Source of the DNA: Paracoccus kondratievae | GTDB taxonomy: Bacteria > Pseudomonadota > Alphaproteobacteria > Rhodobacterales > Rhodobacteraceae | Assembly: GCF_009301415.1 (NCBI RefSeq) | Contig: NZ_CP045072.1 | Location: 983,001-1,047,000 of the forward strand | Direction of reading: 5' to 3' | DNA length: 64,000 bases | Shown: positions 1 through 8,928 of the stretch, piece by piece | Position numbering within the stretch: the first letter of the stretch is position 1 | Layout: the number at the start of each line of letters is the position of its first letter | Notes under the pieces: generated by a model | Databases searched by the model: none | Told to the model about the DNA's origin: nothing | Seen by the model: only the letters and a program-made list of their open reading frames with translations | Made by a program: the position numbers and the translations under genes

Positions 1-438
1 TGCCGCGCCGGTAGCATTGTCATAGACCACGCGTGAGGCGACCAGCCGCGCGCCGCGGTACCAGATCACCACCCCGCCCGAAGCGGTCAGCTTGTTATCG
101 GCGCTAAGCATCACCTCATCGGCGAGCAGCGTTGCCGGATCGGCCGCGGTCTCTTCGCCGCTGCCGGTGATACGGACAGAACCCGGTCTGACAGACACGA
201 CCGGGGTGTGCGATGCCTCGGTTCCATCTGCAAAGCGCCTGGCCTGATCGGGTGATTCGGTCGGGGCCAGTGCGGGTCCGGCAGGGGTTTTCTGTACCTC
301 TTCGGTCTGACCATAGACCGGCAGAGTCTGACCATCGGGCGTCAGGCTTTGTCCCAGCGCCGCGCCGGGCAGCAGGGCCGCCAGCAAGGCCGCGCGTGCC
401 GACGGTCTGCCACGATGTCGCTTATGCCTGCCCGCCAT
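1..438 (-). CDS. lptD: LPS-assembly protein LptD, N-terminal part (runs off window)
   Basis: Only the first 146 codons are present; the gene continues beyond position 1. LptD is the outer-membrane barrel that, with LptE, inserts lipopolysaccharide into the outer leaflet. The reading starts MAGRHKRHRG, followed by an Ala/Leu-rich secretion signal ending near ALGQS at about residues 27-31, a Pro-rich linker, and then the start of the OstA-like periplasmic domain (LLADEVMLSADNKL, then SGGVVIWYRG). The ATG shares one base with the lptG stop (TGATG), so translation is probably coupled. Identification rests on the OstA-type strand pattern plus the lptF-lptG context. Confidence 0.85.
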   Translation of the reverse strand, partial: MAGRHKRHRGRPSARAALLAALLPGAALGQSLTPDGQTLPVYGQTEEVQKTPAGPALAPTESPDQARRFADGTEASHTPVVSVRPGSVRITGSGEETAADPATLLADEVMLSADNKLTASGGVVIWYRGARLVASRVVYDNATGAA

Positions 439-1562
439 CAACCATCCTCCAGCCGCAAAAGCGCCCCATAGGCAAAAAGCAGCGCCGCTATGGGGGGTGC
501 CCAGCCAGCCAAAGCCGGAGGAATGCCGCCATTGTCACCCAGAACCTGCGCGAGGTTGCGCAGGAAAAACAGGCCGATGCCGCAACCAAAGGCGCCAAGC
601 ACCAAAAGTCCCATCTTGCGCCCGCGCATATGCCGCATGGTGAACACCGCCGCAATGGCGACCATCGCCGCCATCAGCAGCGGGCGGGCCAGTTCCATTT
701 GCAGCCATACCTTATGGCGTTGGGCTGAAAATCCTGCACGTTCAAGCCCGCGGATAAAGGCGGGCAACTGCCACACCGGAATTGCCTCGGGCCGGCCGAA
801 ACTGTCGCGGATACGGGCGGCGGTCAGATCGGTCGGCAGTTCAAGCAGGGGTGCCTTGCGGGCCATCGCCTCGGGGTTGGGCTGGGTCAGTGGCCATTCC
901 TTGGTGTCGGTCAGCTCCCACGCGCCGCGGGTCAGCCGGGCGGTGGCGGCGTCGATACGGCGCGTCGGCCCGGATTCGGGCGAAAATACCATGAAGGTCG
1001 CGTCATAAAGGGTTGTCGCATCAGGGCTTGCGCGGCTGGCGCGGATGACGACCTGCCCCTCGGTCTCGCCGCCGTTTTCGCCATTCTGGACGGGCAGGGC
1101 CTGACGCAGCCAGACTGCGTTATCGCCGACGCTGACCGTCTGGCCGCCTCCGCTGCGCATCCGCTCGACCGCATCGTCGTAGCGTTTCGTGGTTGCTGCC
1201 ACCACCGGGTTCAGAACGGCGACGGCCAGCATCCCGGCCAGAATCGCCGTGACTGCCGGGGCACAAAGCACCCGGATCGCCGACCGGCCCGAGGCGCGGA
1301 TCGCCACAAGCTCTGAGCTGCGCGAAAGGCTCAGAAACAGCGCGATGCCCGCCAGCACCGTGATCAGCGGCAGGATCGAATAAAAGCTTGCGGTGATATT
1401 CAGCAGCGACAGTCCGGCCGCCCCGGACAGGCCGATGTTTTCATCCGAAAAGCGTCGGATCTGCTCGACAATGTCGATCAGAAACAGGATCGCGCCAAAG
1501 ATCAATGCAATCATCACCAGCATGCGCAGAAAGCGCCGTGCGACATAGGTAGACAGGATCAT
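438..1562 (-). CDS. lptG: LPS export ABC transporter permease LptG
   Basis: Inner-membrane permease of the LptB2FG transporter, which extracts LPS from the inner membrane and feeds the LptC-A-D bridge. The 374-residue product begins MILSTYVARRFL, has two N-terminal membrane segments, the conserved SELVAIRASG coupling-helix region near residue 80-90, a large periplasmic beta-jellyroll domain, and C-terminal membrane segments (MRGRKMGLLVLGAFG). A longer in-frame start exists at 1631, but 1562 matches the family N-terminus and gives a 4-base ATGA overlap with lptF. The length is normal for the family. Confidence 0.95.
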   Translation of the reverse strand: MILSTYVARRFLRMLVMIALIFGAILFLIDIVEQIRRFSDENIGLSGAAGLSLLNITASFYSILPLITVLAGIALFLSLSRSSELVAIRASGRSAIRVLCAPAVTAILAGMLAVAVLNPVVAATTKRYDDAVERMRSGGGQTVSVGDNAVWLRQALPVQNGENGGETEGQVVIRASRASPDATTLYDATFMVFSPESGPTRRIDAATARLTRGAWELTDTKEWPLTQPNPEAMARKAPLLELPTDLTAARIRDSFGRPEAIPVWQLPAFIRGLERAGFSAQRHKVWLQMELARPLLMAAMVAIAAVFTMRHMRGRKMGLLVLGAFGCGIGLFFLRNLAQVLGDNGGIPPALAGWAPPIAALLFAYGALLRLEDG

Positions 1563-2707
1563 GCCGCACTCTCCTTCGTCTCGCTGGTTTGTGCCGGGCT
1601 GCGCAGCCGCCTTGGGCGCGCGGCAAGCCACAGCACCACGACGCAGATCAGCGCCCCCAGCAGTGGCGAGACATAGATCAGCGGCCAGCGTGCCGCATTG
1701 CCCGCAACCTGATTCTCGGCCGCCGTAGCGAGGAACTGTACTGCAATCAATGCGATCACAGCCCAGATCACCTGCCGCCAGACGCCAAAGCGGCTGAACC
1801 CGCCCAATAGCAGCATGGCAAATCCCAGCAGCGCGGCGACGGGGGCCTGAAAGGGTTTCGACAGCCGCTCATGCGCCTCGGCCAGCGCCTTGTCGGGGGT
1901 GGCACCGGTCGCGGCCAGCAACTCTGGGTCGGGATCAAGCAACCGCAGCGTCGAATAGGCGCGCAGGTCGCGCCGACGGCTGCCTCCGGTGTCGATCAGC
2001 GTCCCGAGGTCATAGGCCAGTTCGGAAAAACGCGTCACCGACAGGCTTTGCCGCCCGTCCGAACGACGCAGGTTCTGGACCATGCCCCGCATCATGACCA
2101 GCCGTGGCCCGGCGTCGGTCCTGACCAGCAGCGCCTCGGTCGCGGTATAGGTGGCCTGGTTGTTGGGGTCGCGCGCGTCCTCAAGGAAAAAATCCATGAG
2201 CCGCCCGTCCGCGGCAATGTCGCGGATATATAGCGTGACCCCTTTGACCGGGTATTGAAACGCGCCTGCGCGCAGGAATTGCGCGGTGACATTCTGTGCG
2301 ATTTCGGCCTGCCGGTCGGCCAGCCGTCCGCGTGCCATCGGCACCACGGCATGGACCAGCAGCGCCACCATCAGCCCGACAAGCACACCAAAAACCAGGA
2401 CCGGCCGTGCCAGCCGCCAGGGAGACATGCCGGTTGCCTGCATCGCCACAAGCTCTGATTCCGATGCCAGCCGGTTGGTGCCATAGGCGCTGGCGGCAAA
2501 GGCCGCGATGGGCAGCACAACCGATATGACAAGGGGCAGGGTCAGGGCGGTGAATTCCAGCACGACCAGAGCAGTCTGCCCATCCGAGATCAGTTGCTCG
2601 AACAAGGACACGGCCCGGTTGATCCAATAGACCGAAACCAGCACCAGCGCAAAGAACCCGAACAGGGTCATGAATTGCGACAGGATATAGCGGTCAATGC
2701 GCGGCAT
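1559..2707 (-). CDS. lptF: LPS export ABC transporter permease LptF
   Basis: Partner permease of LptG in the LptB2FGC exporter. The 382-residue protein starts MPRIDRYILSQFM, shows membrane helices at roughly residues 15-35, 55-80 and 100-120, the coupling motif SELVAMQATG, a central periplasmic domain with Tyr/Arg-rich strands, and three C-terminal helices. An upstream in-frame start at 2782 is rejected because its extension (ARAFPMLAQRL) lacks family resemblance. It is the first gene of lptF-lptG-lptD and is divergent from pepA across about 130 bases that must hold both promoters. Confidence 0.94.
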   Translation of the reverse strand: MPRIDRYILSQFMTLFGFFALVLVSVYWINRAVSLFEQLISDGQTALVVLEFTALTLPLVISVVLPIAAFAASAYGTNRLASESELVAMQATGMSPWRLARPVLVFGVLVGLMVALLVHAVVPMARGRLADRQAEIAQNVTAQFLRAGAFQYPVKGVTLYIRDIAADGRLMDFFLEDARDPNNQATYTATEALLVRTDAGPRLVMMRGMVQNLRRSDGRQSLSVTRFSELAYDLGTLIDTGGSRRRDLRAYSTLRLLDPDPELLAATGATPDKALAEAHERLSKPFQAPVAALLGFAMLLLGGFSRFGVWRQVIWAVIALIAVQFLATAAENQVAGNAARWPLIYVSPLLGALICVVVLWLAARPRRLRSPAQTSETKESAA

Positions 2708-2836
2708 GGTGGCTTTCACGAGGCTCGGATTTCGACTGATTAGCCGCTGCGCCAGCATTGGGAAAGCCCTGGCTCTGGTCAAGGCGCATGTGCGTGACTA
2801 GTTTCCGCCCATAGGAACAATGCAAGGGGCAGGGCT

Positions 2837-4336
2837 ATGACGCATCCCGTCGAAATTTCTTTCACGGCAATGAATGTCGCGGGGCTGGCAGAGCGGTCCG
2901 GCCGCATCGCTATCCTTGTGTCCGGGGCCGGCCGGCTGCCCACGGGCCTGCCGCGCCCGACGCGCGAGGCGCTGATGCGGGCATTTGCATCGGACGCGTG
3001 GAAGGCGGTCAAGCCCGGTAAGGCGCTTGAACTCGCCTTTCCCGCCGGGTTGAAGGCTGATGCGCTGCAAATCGTCCTGTTGCCGAAGGATGCCGATGTG
3101 CCGGCCGCGCGTGCGGCAGGCGCCAGCATCGGTGCGAAACTGGGCAAGGATGAGACGCTGGTTCTGGCCGGCAATCACCCGGGCGCGGCCGAGGTGGCGC
3201 TGGGGCTGGCGCTGCGCGCCTATGAATTCACGGCCTATAAGTCAAAGAAATCGGGTGACGGCGCAGAGGGTGAGGACGGGGCGACCGGAACCGCGCGCGG
3301 CCGGGTGACCTTTATGCACAAGGACCCCGAAGTCCTCGCCCGCGCCTCGGCTGACGGAGCGGCGCTGGCCGAAGGGGTGTTCTTCACCCGCGATCTCGTC
3401 AATGAGCCGGCCAATGTGCTGACCACCAGCGACTTTGCCGACCGCCTGCTTGCAATGCGTGAACTGGGGCTTGAGGTCGAAGTGCTGGACGAGGACGAGC
3501 TTGAGCGGCTGGGCATGCGTGCGCTGCTGGCCGTGGGGCAGGGTTCTGAAAGCCCCTCAAAGGTCGTGGTGATGCGCTGGAATGGTGGTGGGGAAGAGCC
3601 GCCGCTGGCTTTGGTCGGCAAGGGGGTCGTCTTTGACACCGGCGGCATCTCGATCAAGCCCGCCGGCGGCATGGAAGAGATGACCATGGATATGGGCGGC
3701 GCGGGTGTTGTTGCGGGGGTCATGCGGGTGCTGGCCCTGCGCCGGGCCAGGGCGAATGTGGTCGGCCTGGTCGGTCTGGTCGAGAATATGCCCGATGGCC
3801 GCGCCCAGCGTCCAGGCGATATCGTCCGCTCGATGAAGGGCGATACGATCGAGGTCATCAACACCGATGCCGAAGGCCGCCTCGTGCTGGCGGATGTGCT
3901 TTGGTATGCGCAGGAACGCTTTCAGCCTGCGGCCATTGTCGATCTGGCGACGCTGACCGGGGCTGTCATCATCGCGCTGGGGCATGAGAATGCGGGGCTG
4001 TTCTCGAACGACGATGCTTTCGCCGCCGCCCTGCTTGTCGCCGCCAGAGCCGAGGGCGAAGGGCTGTGGCGTCTGCCGCTGGGCGATGCTTATGACAAGC
4101 AGATCGATTCCCGTCTGGCCGATATCAAGAATACCGGCGGCAGGCCTGCAGGCTCGATCACCGCGGCGCAGTTCCTTAATCGCTTTGTGCGGAAGGAAAC
4201 GCCTTGGGCGCATCTTGATATTGCCGGGGTGGCTTTGCCGCCTTCGGGTACGGCGCTTGCGCCCAAGGGCGCGTCCGGCTGGGGCGTGATGACGCTGGAC
4301 CGGCTGGTCCGTGATCGTTTCGAGAAGCAGGGCTGA
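2837..4336 (+). CDS. pepA: Leucyl aminopeptidase (M17)
   Basis: Cytosolic di-manganese/zinc aminopeptidase that removes N-terminal residues from peptides; some homologues also bind DNA. At 499 residues it has the usual M17 length. The metal-binding and catalytic signatures are visible: GKGVVFDTGG at 261-270 (catalytic Lys262, metal ligand Asp267) and the family signature NTDAEGRL at 342-349. The N-terminal macrodomain-like half is more variable. A GGGGCAGGG-type ribosome site precedes the ATG. The stop overlaps the start of holC by one base (TGATG), so the two are co-translated. Confidence 0.97.
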   Translation: MTHPVEISFTAMNVAGLAERSGRIAILVSGAGRLPTGLPRPTREALMRAFASDAWKAVKPGKALELAFPAGLKADALQIVLLPKDADVPAARAAGASIGAKLGKDETLVLAGNHPGAAEVALGLALRAYEFTAYKSKKSGDGAEGEDGATGTARGRVTFMHKDPEVLARASADGAALAEGVFFTRDLVNEPANVLTTSDFADRLLAMRELGLEVEVLDEDELERLGMRALLAVGQGSESPSKVVVMRWNGGGEEPPLALVGKGVVFDTGGISIKPAGGMEEMTMDMGGAGVVAGVMRVLALRRARANVVGLVGLVENMPDGRAQRPGDIVRSMKGDTIEVINTDAEGRLVLADVLWYAQERFQPAAIVDLATLTGAVIIALGHENAGLFSNDDAFAAALLVAARAEGEGLWRLPLGDAYDKQIDSRLADIKNTGGRPAGSITAAQFLNRFVRKETPWAHLDIAGVALPPSGTALAPKGASGWGVMTLDRLVRDRFEKQG

Positions 4337-4785
4337 TGGGATCGGCCCTGTTCTATCATCTGACCCGCTCGGGCCCGGTGCAGCTTTTGCCGATGCTGAT
4401 CGGCAAAAGCCTGCAGGCCGGATGGCGGGTCGAGCTGCGGGGCAGGGACCGCGCCCGGCAGGTGATGCTTGATGAGGCGCTGTGGCTGGGCGAGGGCTTT
4501 TTGCCCCATGGCCTTGCCGGAGGTCCGCACGACGCGCGCCAACCGGTGCTGCTGACGGTCGAAGGTCAAGCGGCGGCCAACGAGGTGCGTTGCCTGATCG
4601 CGGTTGACGGGGCCGAAGTGACAAGCGCCGAATGTCAGGAGCTTGAGCGTGCCTGCATCGTCTTTGACGGTAACGACCCCGGGGCACTTGAACGCGCAAG
4701 GGCACAATGGCGTGTGCTCAAGGCCGAAGGCGTGACCGCGGAATACTGGTCCGAGGCCGGTGGCCGCTGGGAACGCAAGCAGTAA
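4336..4785 (+). CDS. holC: DNA polymerase III chi subunit
   Basis: Chi connects the DNA polymerase III clamp loader to single-strand binding protein. The 149-residue product begins MGSALFYHLTRSG and contains the Pro/Leu-rich helix LLPMLIGKSLQAGWRV, the family pattern of a short strand followed by LWLGEGFLPHG, and a C-terminal segment ending in a Trp/Glu-rich tail. The position directly after pepA with a one-base overlap is the common proteobacterial arrangement and supports the call. Family members are divergent, so residue-level function cannot be claimed. Confidence 0.9.
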   Translation: MGSALFYHLTRSGPVQLLPMLIGKSLQAGWRVELRGRDRARQVMLDEALWLGEGFLPHGLAGGPHDARQPVLLTVEGQAAANEVRCLIAVDGAEVTSAECQELERACIVFDGNDPGALERARAQWRVLKAEGVTAEYWSEAGGRWERKQ

Positions 4786-4794
4786 ACCGGGCGG

Positions 4795-5370
4795 TCAGCG
4801 CTCCAGAACGAGCCGGCCGCCCTCGATGCTGACCCGGGCGAATTTGGACAGATAGGACATGCCCATCAGCGATTGCTCCAGCTCGGATCGCAGCACCACT
4901 GCCGGAACCCGGCTGTCACGGATATCGCCGATGGCGACCGAATCAAGCAGCACGGTCGCCGTCTCGACAAGGCCATTCGCCGTGCGGGCCTGACCAGCAT
5001 AGGCAAGGCTTTCGGTATCGATGCCAACCCGTGCCGCGTCGCGTGGCCCAAGTGCTATCGTGCTTGCCCCGGTATCAATGACAAAGCGAATGGGAGTCCC
5101 GTTTACCTCGGCCTGCAGGTGGTAATGGCCATCGTTGCCGACGGGAACCTCGATACGGTTGCCCTCCAGCATCCGCGCCTGAGGCGAGATGGCGTTGCGG
5201 ATATCGTCCCACAACCCGGCAATCGCTATCACCCCCAGAAAAATCAGTCCCCATGCCACGGCCTGCCGGGTAGCCTGTCCGGGGCGGCTGCGCAATTCGG
5301 TCACCAGATAGCCGCCGACCACGACGAGCAGCAGCGCCAGATAGGCAAAACGTCCGAAATCATCACTCAT
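4795..5370 (-). CDS. Membrane-anchored retropepsin-like aspartic protease (PerP-like)
   Basis: The 191-residue protein has two N-terminal membrane segments (about 8-24 and 38-55) and a C-terminal retropepsin-like domain with the active-site motif DTGAS at 99-103 inside FVIDTGASTIALG. It matches the TIGR02281-type clan AA proteases of alphaproteobacteria, the group that includes Caulobacter PerP, which cleaves the polarity factor PodJ in the periplasm. A PerP-like role here is an inference from family only. The ATG overlaps the stop of the MarC-family gene by one base (TAATG), so the two are co-expressed. Confidence 0.8.
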   Translation of the reverse strand: MSDDFGRFAYLALLLVVVGGYLVTELRSRPGQATRQAVAWGLIFLGVIAIAGLWDDIRNAISPQARMLEGNRIEVPVGNDGHYHLQAEVNGTPIRFVIDTGASTIALGPRDAARVGIDTESLAYAGQARTANGLVETATVLLDSVAIGDIRDSRVPAVVLRSELEQSLMGMSYLSKFARVSIEGGRLVLER

Positions 5371-5981
5371 TACACCAGTCCTGACCCCTTGAGGCCGTCG
5401 ATCACGAACTGGATCGACAAGGCGGCAAGTAACATGCCGAAAAGTCGCGTGACCACCATGGTTCCCGTCCGGCCCAGCACCTTACCGATCGGCCCGGCCA
5501 TCGAGAAAAGGATTGCCGCGATGCCCAGAACTGCAAGCATGACCAGATGGATCATCAGCGTATGGGCCGGGCTAGGGTTCTGCCCGACCAGCAGCACCAT
5601 GCTCGCCAGCGCCCCCGGTCCGGCAAGCAGCGGTGTGGCCAGGGGAAAGACCGAGGGGTCGTCGTCATCATCACGCGCCTGACCCTCGCGCCGTTCGGTG
5701 CGCCGCTCAAACAGCATGTCGAGCGCGGTCAGGAACAGCAAAAGCCCGCCCGCGATGCGGAACGCGGATAACGAGATGCCGATGCCGGCCAGGATCGCCT
5801 CGCCCGCAAGGCCAAAAAGCGTCAGCAGAATGGCGGCGATCACAAGTGCCCTTCGGCCGATTCGGCGCCGCCTCTGGGACGACATGCCGCGGGTCAGGGC
5901 GATGAACAGGGGCGCAAGGCCCACCGGGTCAATCACGACAAAAAGCGTGACGAAGGCGCTGATGATCTGGGTAATTTCCAT
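5370..5981 (-). CDS. MarC family integral membrane protein
   Basis: A 203-residue polytopic protein with six predicted hydrophobic helices, beginning MEITQIISAFVTLFVVIDPV; the DPVGLAPLF motif after the first helix is typical of MarC/UPF0056. A charged loop rich in Asp (RDDDDDP) separates the two halves. The family was once linked to multiple antibiotic resistance, but no transport substrate is established. A longer frame reaches 6158 but its extension looks non-coding, so 5981 is chosen. It leads the pair with the retropepsin gene. Confidence 0.88.
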   Translation of the reverse strand: MEITQIISAFVTLFVVIDPVGLAPLFIALTRGMSSQRRRRIGRRALVIAAILLTLFGLAGEAILAGIGISLSAFRIAGGLLLFLTALDMLFERRTERREGQARDDDDDPSVFPLATPLLAGPGALASMVLLVGQNPSPAHTLMIHLVMLAVLGIAAILFSMAGPIGKVLGRTGTMVVTRLFGMLLAALSIQFVIDGLKGSGLV

Positions 5982-6152
5982 GAAAGTCAGTATTGCGCAG
6001 AAGCGCGGATGGGGGAAGCGGGCACAGGCACCCGACCGGCTTTGCACCGCGCAATCACGCGTTTGGGGCTTTCGATCAAGGCGATCCCGCCCTATATCGG
6101 GACAGATAGATGCACCGCAAGGTCCACAGGGGCCTGCCACGGAGGTAAATAG

Positions 6153-6479
6153 ATGCACGCACCTTCACCCATGGCGCTATTGCTCATCGCAATCGTCGTT
6201 CTGGTTCTTTTCGGGCGCGGCAAGGTCTCGTCACTGATGGGCGAGGTCGGCAAGGGGATCACCGCCTTTAAGAAAGGCGTCAAGGAAGGCGCTGAGGATA
6301 TCGACGCGGCTGCCCGCGGCGAAACCAAAGAGCTTGAGCAGGTCAACACCGCCGACGATATCGAGCGCGCCCGCGCCGAACTGGCCGCCGAACGCGCCAA
6401 ACTGGAAGCCGAGCGCGCCCGCATTGCTGCTGACAGCACGCTGCGCGATGTGACGCCAAACGATACGAACAAGCTCTGA
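6153..6479 (+). CDS. tatA: Sec-independent translocase TatA-type protein
   Basis: Pore-forming subunit of the twin-arginine translocase, which exports folded proteins across the inner membrane. The 108 residues start with a short periplasmic tail and one membrane helix (MALLLIAIVVLVLF), then the hinge FGRGKVSSLMGEVGKG, an amphipathic helix (ITAFKKGVKEG), and an unusually long charged alpha-helical tail with RAELAAERAKLEAERAR at about 74-90. The ribosome site GGAGG lies eight bases before the ATG. It heads a tatA-tatB-tatC-ATPase operon. The long tail is longer than E. coli TatA's conserved core. Confidence 0.92.
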   Translation: MHAPSPMALLLIAIVVLVLFGRGKVSSLMGEVGKGITAFKKGVKEGAEDIDAAARGETKELEQVNTADDIERARAELAAERAKLEAERARIAADSTLRDVTPNDTNKL

Positions 6480-6497
6480 TCTTCCGGCTCAAAGGTC

Positions 6498-6989
6498 ATG
6501 TTCGATATCGGCTGGAGCGAGCTTTTGCTGATCGGCGTTGTGGCGCTGATCGTCATCGGCCCTGAGGATCTGCCCAAGCTGTTTCATACGCTGGGCAGGC
6601 TGACCGCGCGTGCCCGTTCGATGGCGCGCGAGTTCAGCAGCGCGATGGAGGATGCGGCCAAATCCTCTGGCCTTGATGATGCTGCAAAGACCTTGAAAGA
6701 GGTCAAGGGGCTTGGATCTAAGCGCGCCCTTGGGCTTGATGCGCTGGAGCGCGCGACCGAGCGGTTCGAGAAATGGGACCCGCTGACCCCCACCAGGGCA
6801 GATGCCGCGCAGAAAGGGCCAACGCCCGATCCCGCCGCGCCCCGGCCGCCCGATCCCGCTGTCGAAGGAAATGACGCTTTGCCGCCCGCGCCGGGTGTCT
6901 CGGCCCCGTTGCCCACAGAGGCGACAGACAGTGATTCCGCCACCAGTGGCCGCCGCCTGCATGCCGTGCGCCGTTCGGATCGGGCCTGA
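6498..6989 (+). CDS. tatB: Sec-independent translocase TatB
   Basis: TatB forms the substrate-receptor complex with TatC. The 163-residue product starts MFDIGWSELLLIGVVALIVIG, with the conserved glutamate in the membrane helix and the PEDLPKLFHTLG hinge followed by a long amphipathic helix through about residue 70. The C-terminal half is a Pro/Ala-rich disordered tail (TPDPAAPRPPDPA). Placed 18 bases after tatA and 27 before tatC. The GWSELLLI opening distinguishes it from TatA. Confidence 0.95.
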   Translation: MFDIGWSELLLIGVVALIVIGPEDLPKLFHTLGRLTARARSMAREFSSAMEDAAKSSGLDDAAKTLKEVKGLGSKRALGLDALERATERFEKWDPLTPTRADAAQKGPTPDPAAPRPPDPAVEGNDALPPAPGVSAPLPTEATDSDSATSGRRLHAVRRSDRA

Positions 6990-7016
6990 CCAGACTGACA
7001 ACAGGAGAGCCGTTCC

Positions 7017-7868
7017 GTGGCGATGAAATCTGCCAAGTCAGAAGATATCGACGATACCTCCGCCCCGCTGATCGAGCATCTGGCCGAACTGCGCACCCGG
7101 CTGATCTGGTCGGTGCTGGCCTTTGTCGTGGCGATGGTGCTGTGCTATTTCGTCTGGAACCCGATCTTTGATTTCCTGACCCAGCCGATCTGTTACGCCC
7201 TTGAAAAGCGCAGCCAGACTTGTGGCCTGATCCTGCTGAAACTGCAGGAAGGCTTTTTTGTCGCCATGCGCATCGCCTTTTTTGGCGGCTTTGTGCTGGC
7301 CTTCCCGGTGGTGGGCTACCAGCTTTGGCGTTTTGTCGCTCCGGGCCTGTACCGCAGCGAAAAGAACGCTCTGCTGCCGTTTCTGGTCGCTTCGCCGATC
7401 ATGTTCATCTGTGGCGCGGCCTTTGCCTATTACATCATCCTGCCTTGGGCCTTTGACTTCTTCCTGGGCTTCCAGCAGGGGCCGTTGGCCCTGCCGGATG
7501 ACCCTGCCGGGGCGGCGGGTGCTGCGGCCCAGGCCACGGCCACGGCCGAGCAGCCCTGGGCTGGTATTGTCTTCCAAGGTTCGGTCGAGGAATATCTGAC
7601 CCTGACCACCAAGTTCATTCTTGCCTTTGGTCTGTCTTTCCAGCTGCCTGTGGCACTGACGCTGATGGGTAAGGCGGGGCTCGTGTCCTCGGAAGGGCTG
7701 GCGAGCGTAAGGCGTTATGCCATCGTGGTGATTCTGGTGTTGGCCGCCATGGTCACGCCTCCCGATGTCATCAGCCAGATCGTGCTCTTTTCGGTGATCT
7801 ACGGGCTTTACGAGATTTCGATCTTCCTTGTTCGCCGGATCGAGCGCAAACGTGAACTTGAAGAGTAG
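7017..7868 (+). CDS. tatC: Sec-independent translocase TatC
   Basis: Polytopic receptor that recognises twin-arginine signal peptides. The 283-residue sequence has six membrane helices and the conserved early motif [13 protein letters not shown]; the substrate-binding Glu is in [15 protein letters not shown] loop rich in Ala and Asp (about residues 158-180) is longer than in E. coli. Translation probably begins at GTG 7017 because AGGAG at 7003-7007 is nine bases upstream; an ATG six bases later would be too far. It is followed after seven bases by the DUF815 ATPase. Confidence 0.96.
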   Translation: MAMKSAKSEDIDDTSAPLIEHLAELRTRLIWSVLAFVVAMVLCYFVWNPIFDFLTQPICYALEKRSQTCGLILLKLQEGFFVAMRIAFFGGFVLAFPVVGYQLWRFVAPGLYRSEKNALLPFLVASPIMFICGAAFAYYIILPWAFDFFLGFQQGPLALPDDPAGAAGAAAQATATAEQPWAGIVFQGSVEEYLTLTTKFILAFGLSFQLPVALTLMGKAGLVSSEGLASVRRYAIVVILVLAAMVTPPDVISQIVLFSVIYGLYEISIFLVRRIERKRELEE

Positions 7869-7875
7869 GAAGTCA

Positions 7876-8718
7876 ATGTCTGACGAAATCATGCTGCGCA
7901 TCGCCGAGGCGCTGGAACGCGTCTCGCCGCCGCCGGCCCCCGAGCCCAGCTTTGCCGAAGCGACCGCCTATGTCTGGCATCCCGACCCTGACCGGCTTGA
8001 GCCGGTCGAGGAAGTGAGCCGAGTCGAACTGGTACAGCTGATCGGCATTGACCGGGCGCGCGACGTGCTGCTGGCCAATACGCTGCAATTTGCCCGCGGG
8101 CATGCCGCGAACAACGCGCTGCTCTGGGGATCGCGCGGGATGGGGAAAAGCTCGCTCGTCAAAGCGGTCCATGCCGAGGCGGTGCGTCAGGGCCTGCCGC
8201 TGGTGCTGGTCGAGATCGCACGTGAGGATCTGGGGTCTGTCGGGCGGCTGCTGGCGATTCTGGGCCGTGCCAAGCACCGGCGCTTTGTTCTGTTCTCGGA
8301 CGATCTGTCCTTTAGTCACGACGATACGCAGTACAAATCGCTTAAGGCGGTGCTGGACGGCGGCATCTCGGGGCGCCCGACGAACGTGATTCTTTACGCG
8401 ACTTCGAACCGGCGGCACCTGATGCCGCGCGATATGATCGACAATGAACGCTCGACGGCCATCCACCCCGGCGAGGCGGTCGAAGAAAAGGTCTCTCTAT
8501 CAGATCGTTTCGGGTTGTGGCTGGGCTTTCACCCCTGTTCGCAGGACGAATATCTTGCCATGGTTCGCGGTTATTGCGACGCCTATGGGCTGCGGATTGC
8601 AGAAGAGGAGCTGCGTGCCGAGGCTATCGAATGGCAGGCGACGCGTGGCGGGCGTTCTGGCCGCGTGGCCTGGCAGTTCTTTACCGACCTTGCTGGTCGC
8701 CACGGCATCTCGCTGTAA
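7876..8718 (+). CDS. AAA+ ATPase of the DUF815 family
   Basis: The 280-residue product has a Walker A motif GSRGMGKSS at 85-93, a hydrophobic strand with acidic residues RFVLFSDDLSF at about 136-146 acting as Walker B, and a sensor-like segment NVILYATSNRRHLMPRD. This organisation fits the DUF815 family of uncharacterised bacterial P-loop ATPases. It lies seven bases after tatC, so it is probably part of the tat transcript. The role is unknown; a link to Tat export is only suggested by position. The start at 7876 is preferred over an in-frame start inside tatC. Confidence 0.88.
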   Translation: MSDEIMLRIAEALERVSPPPAPEPSFAEATAYVWHPDPDRLEPVEEVSRVELVQLIGIDRARDVLLANTLQFARGHAANNALLWGSRGMGKSSLVKAVHAEAVRQGLPLVLVEIAREDLGSVGRLLAILGRAKHRRFVLFSDDLSFSHDDTQYKSLKAVLDGGISGRPTNVILYATSNRRHLMPRDMIDNERSTAIHPGEAVEEKVSLSDRFGLWLGFHPCSQDEYLAMVRGYCDAYGLRIAEEELRAEAIEWQATRGGRSGRVAWQFFTDLAGRHGISL

Positions 8719-8749
8719 GGGCAAAACGTTTAATTCCAGCAACAATCCT

Positions 8750-8791
8750 GACGTCCCACTCCGGCTGGGGGTAGGGGCGTCGATTGTTTTT
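8750..8791 (+). terminator. Possible rho-independent terminator after the tat operon
   Basis: An imperfect inverted repeat (GACGTCCC at 8750-8757 and GGGGCGTC at 8774-8781, one G-T pair) with a 16-base loop is followed by GATTGTTTTT. It sits 32 bases beyond the ATPase stop. The loop is long, so this is tentative. Confidence 0.4.
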
Positions 8792-8887
8792 GTACCTTTG
8801 GACCGGGCAGATTTCGACGAGCCGGACCCGCTTTCCCATCGCGTGACAGATCGCGGCAAAAACTTCCAAAAACCTGCTTTCGGCCCC

Positions 8888-8916
8888 TTGACGCCCCCCG
8901 CTAGGCACCGTAAATC
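8888..8916 (+). promoter_or_regulatory. Sigma-70 type promoter for tRNA-Met
   Basis: TTGACG at 8888-8893 and TAAATC at 8911-8916 are separated by exactly 17 bases. The -10 element ends 12 bases before the first base of the mature tRNA, a typical arrangement for a short tRNA leader. Confidence 0.7.
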
Positions 8917-8928
8917 GCACGCACCCGT

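Noticed and set aside
3557..4705. 382-residue minus-strand frame under pepA/holC
   Set aside because: Antisense to two well-supported genes; Arg/Pro-rich composition of a shadow frame.
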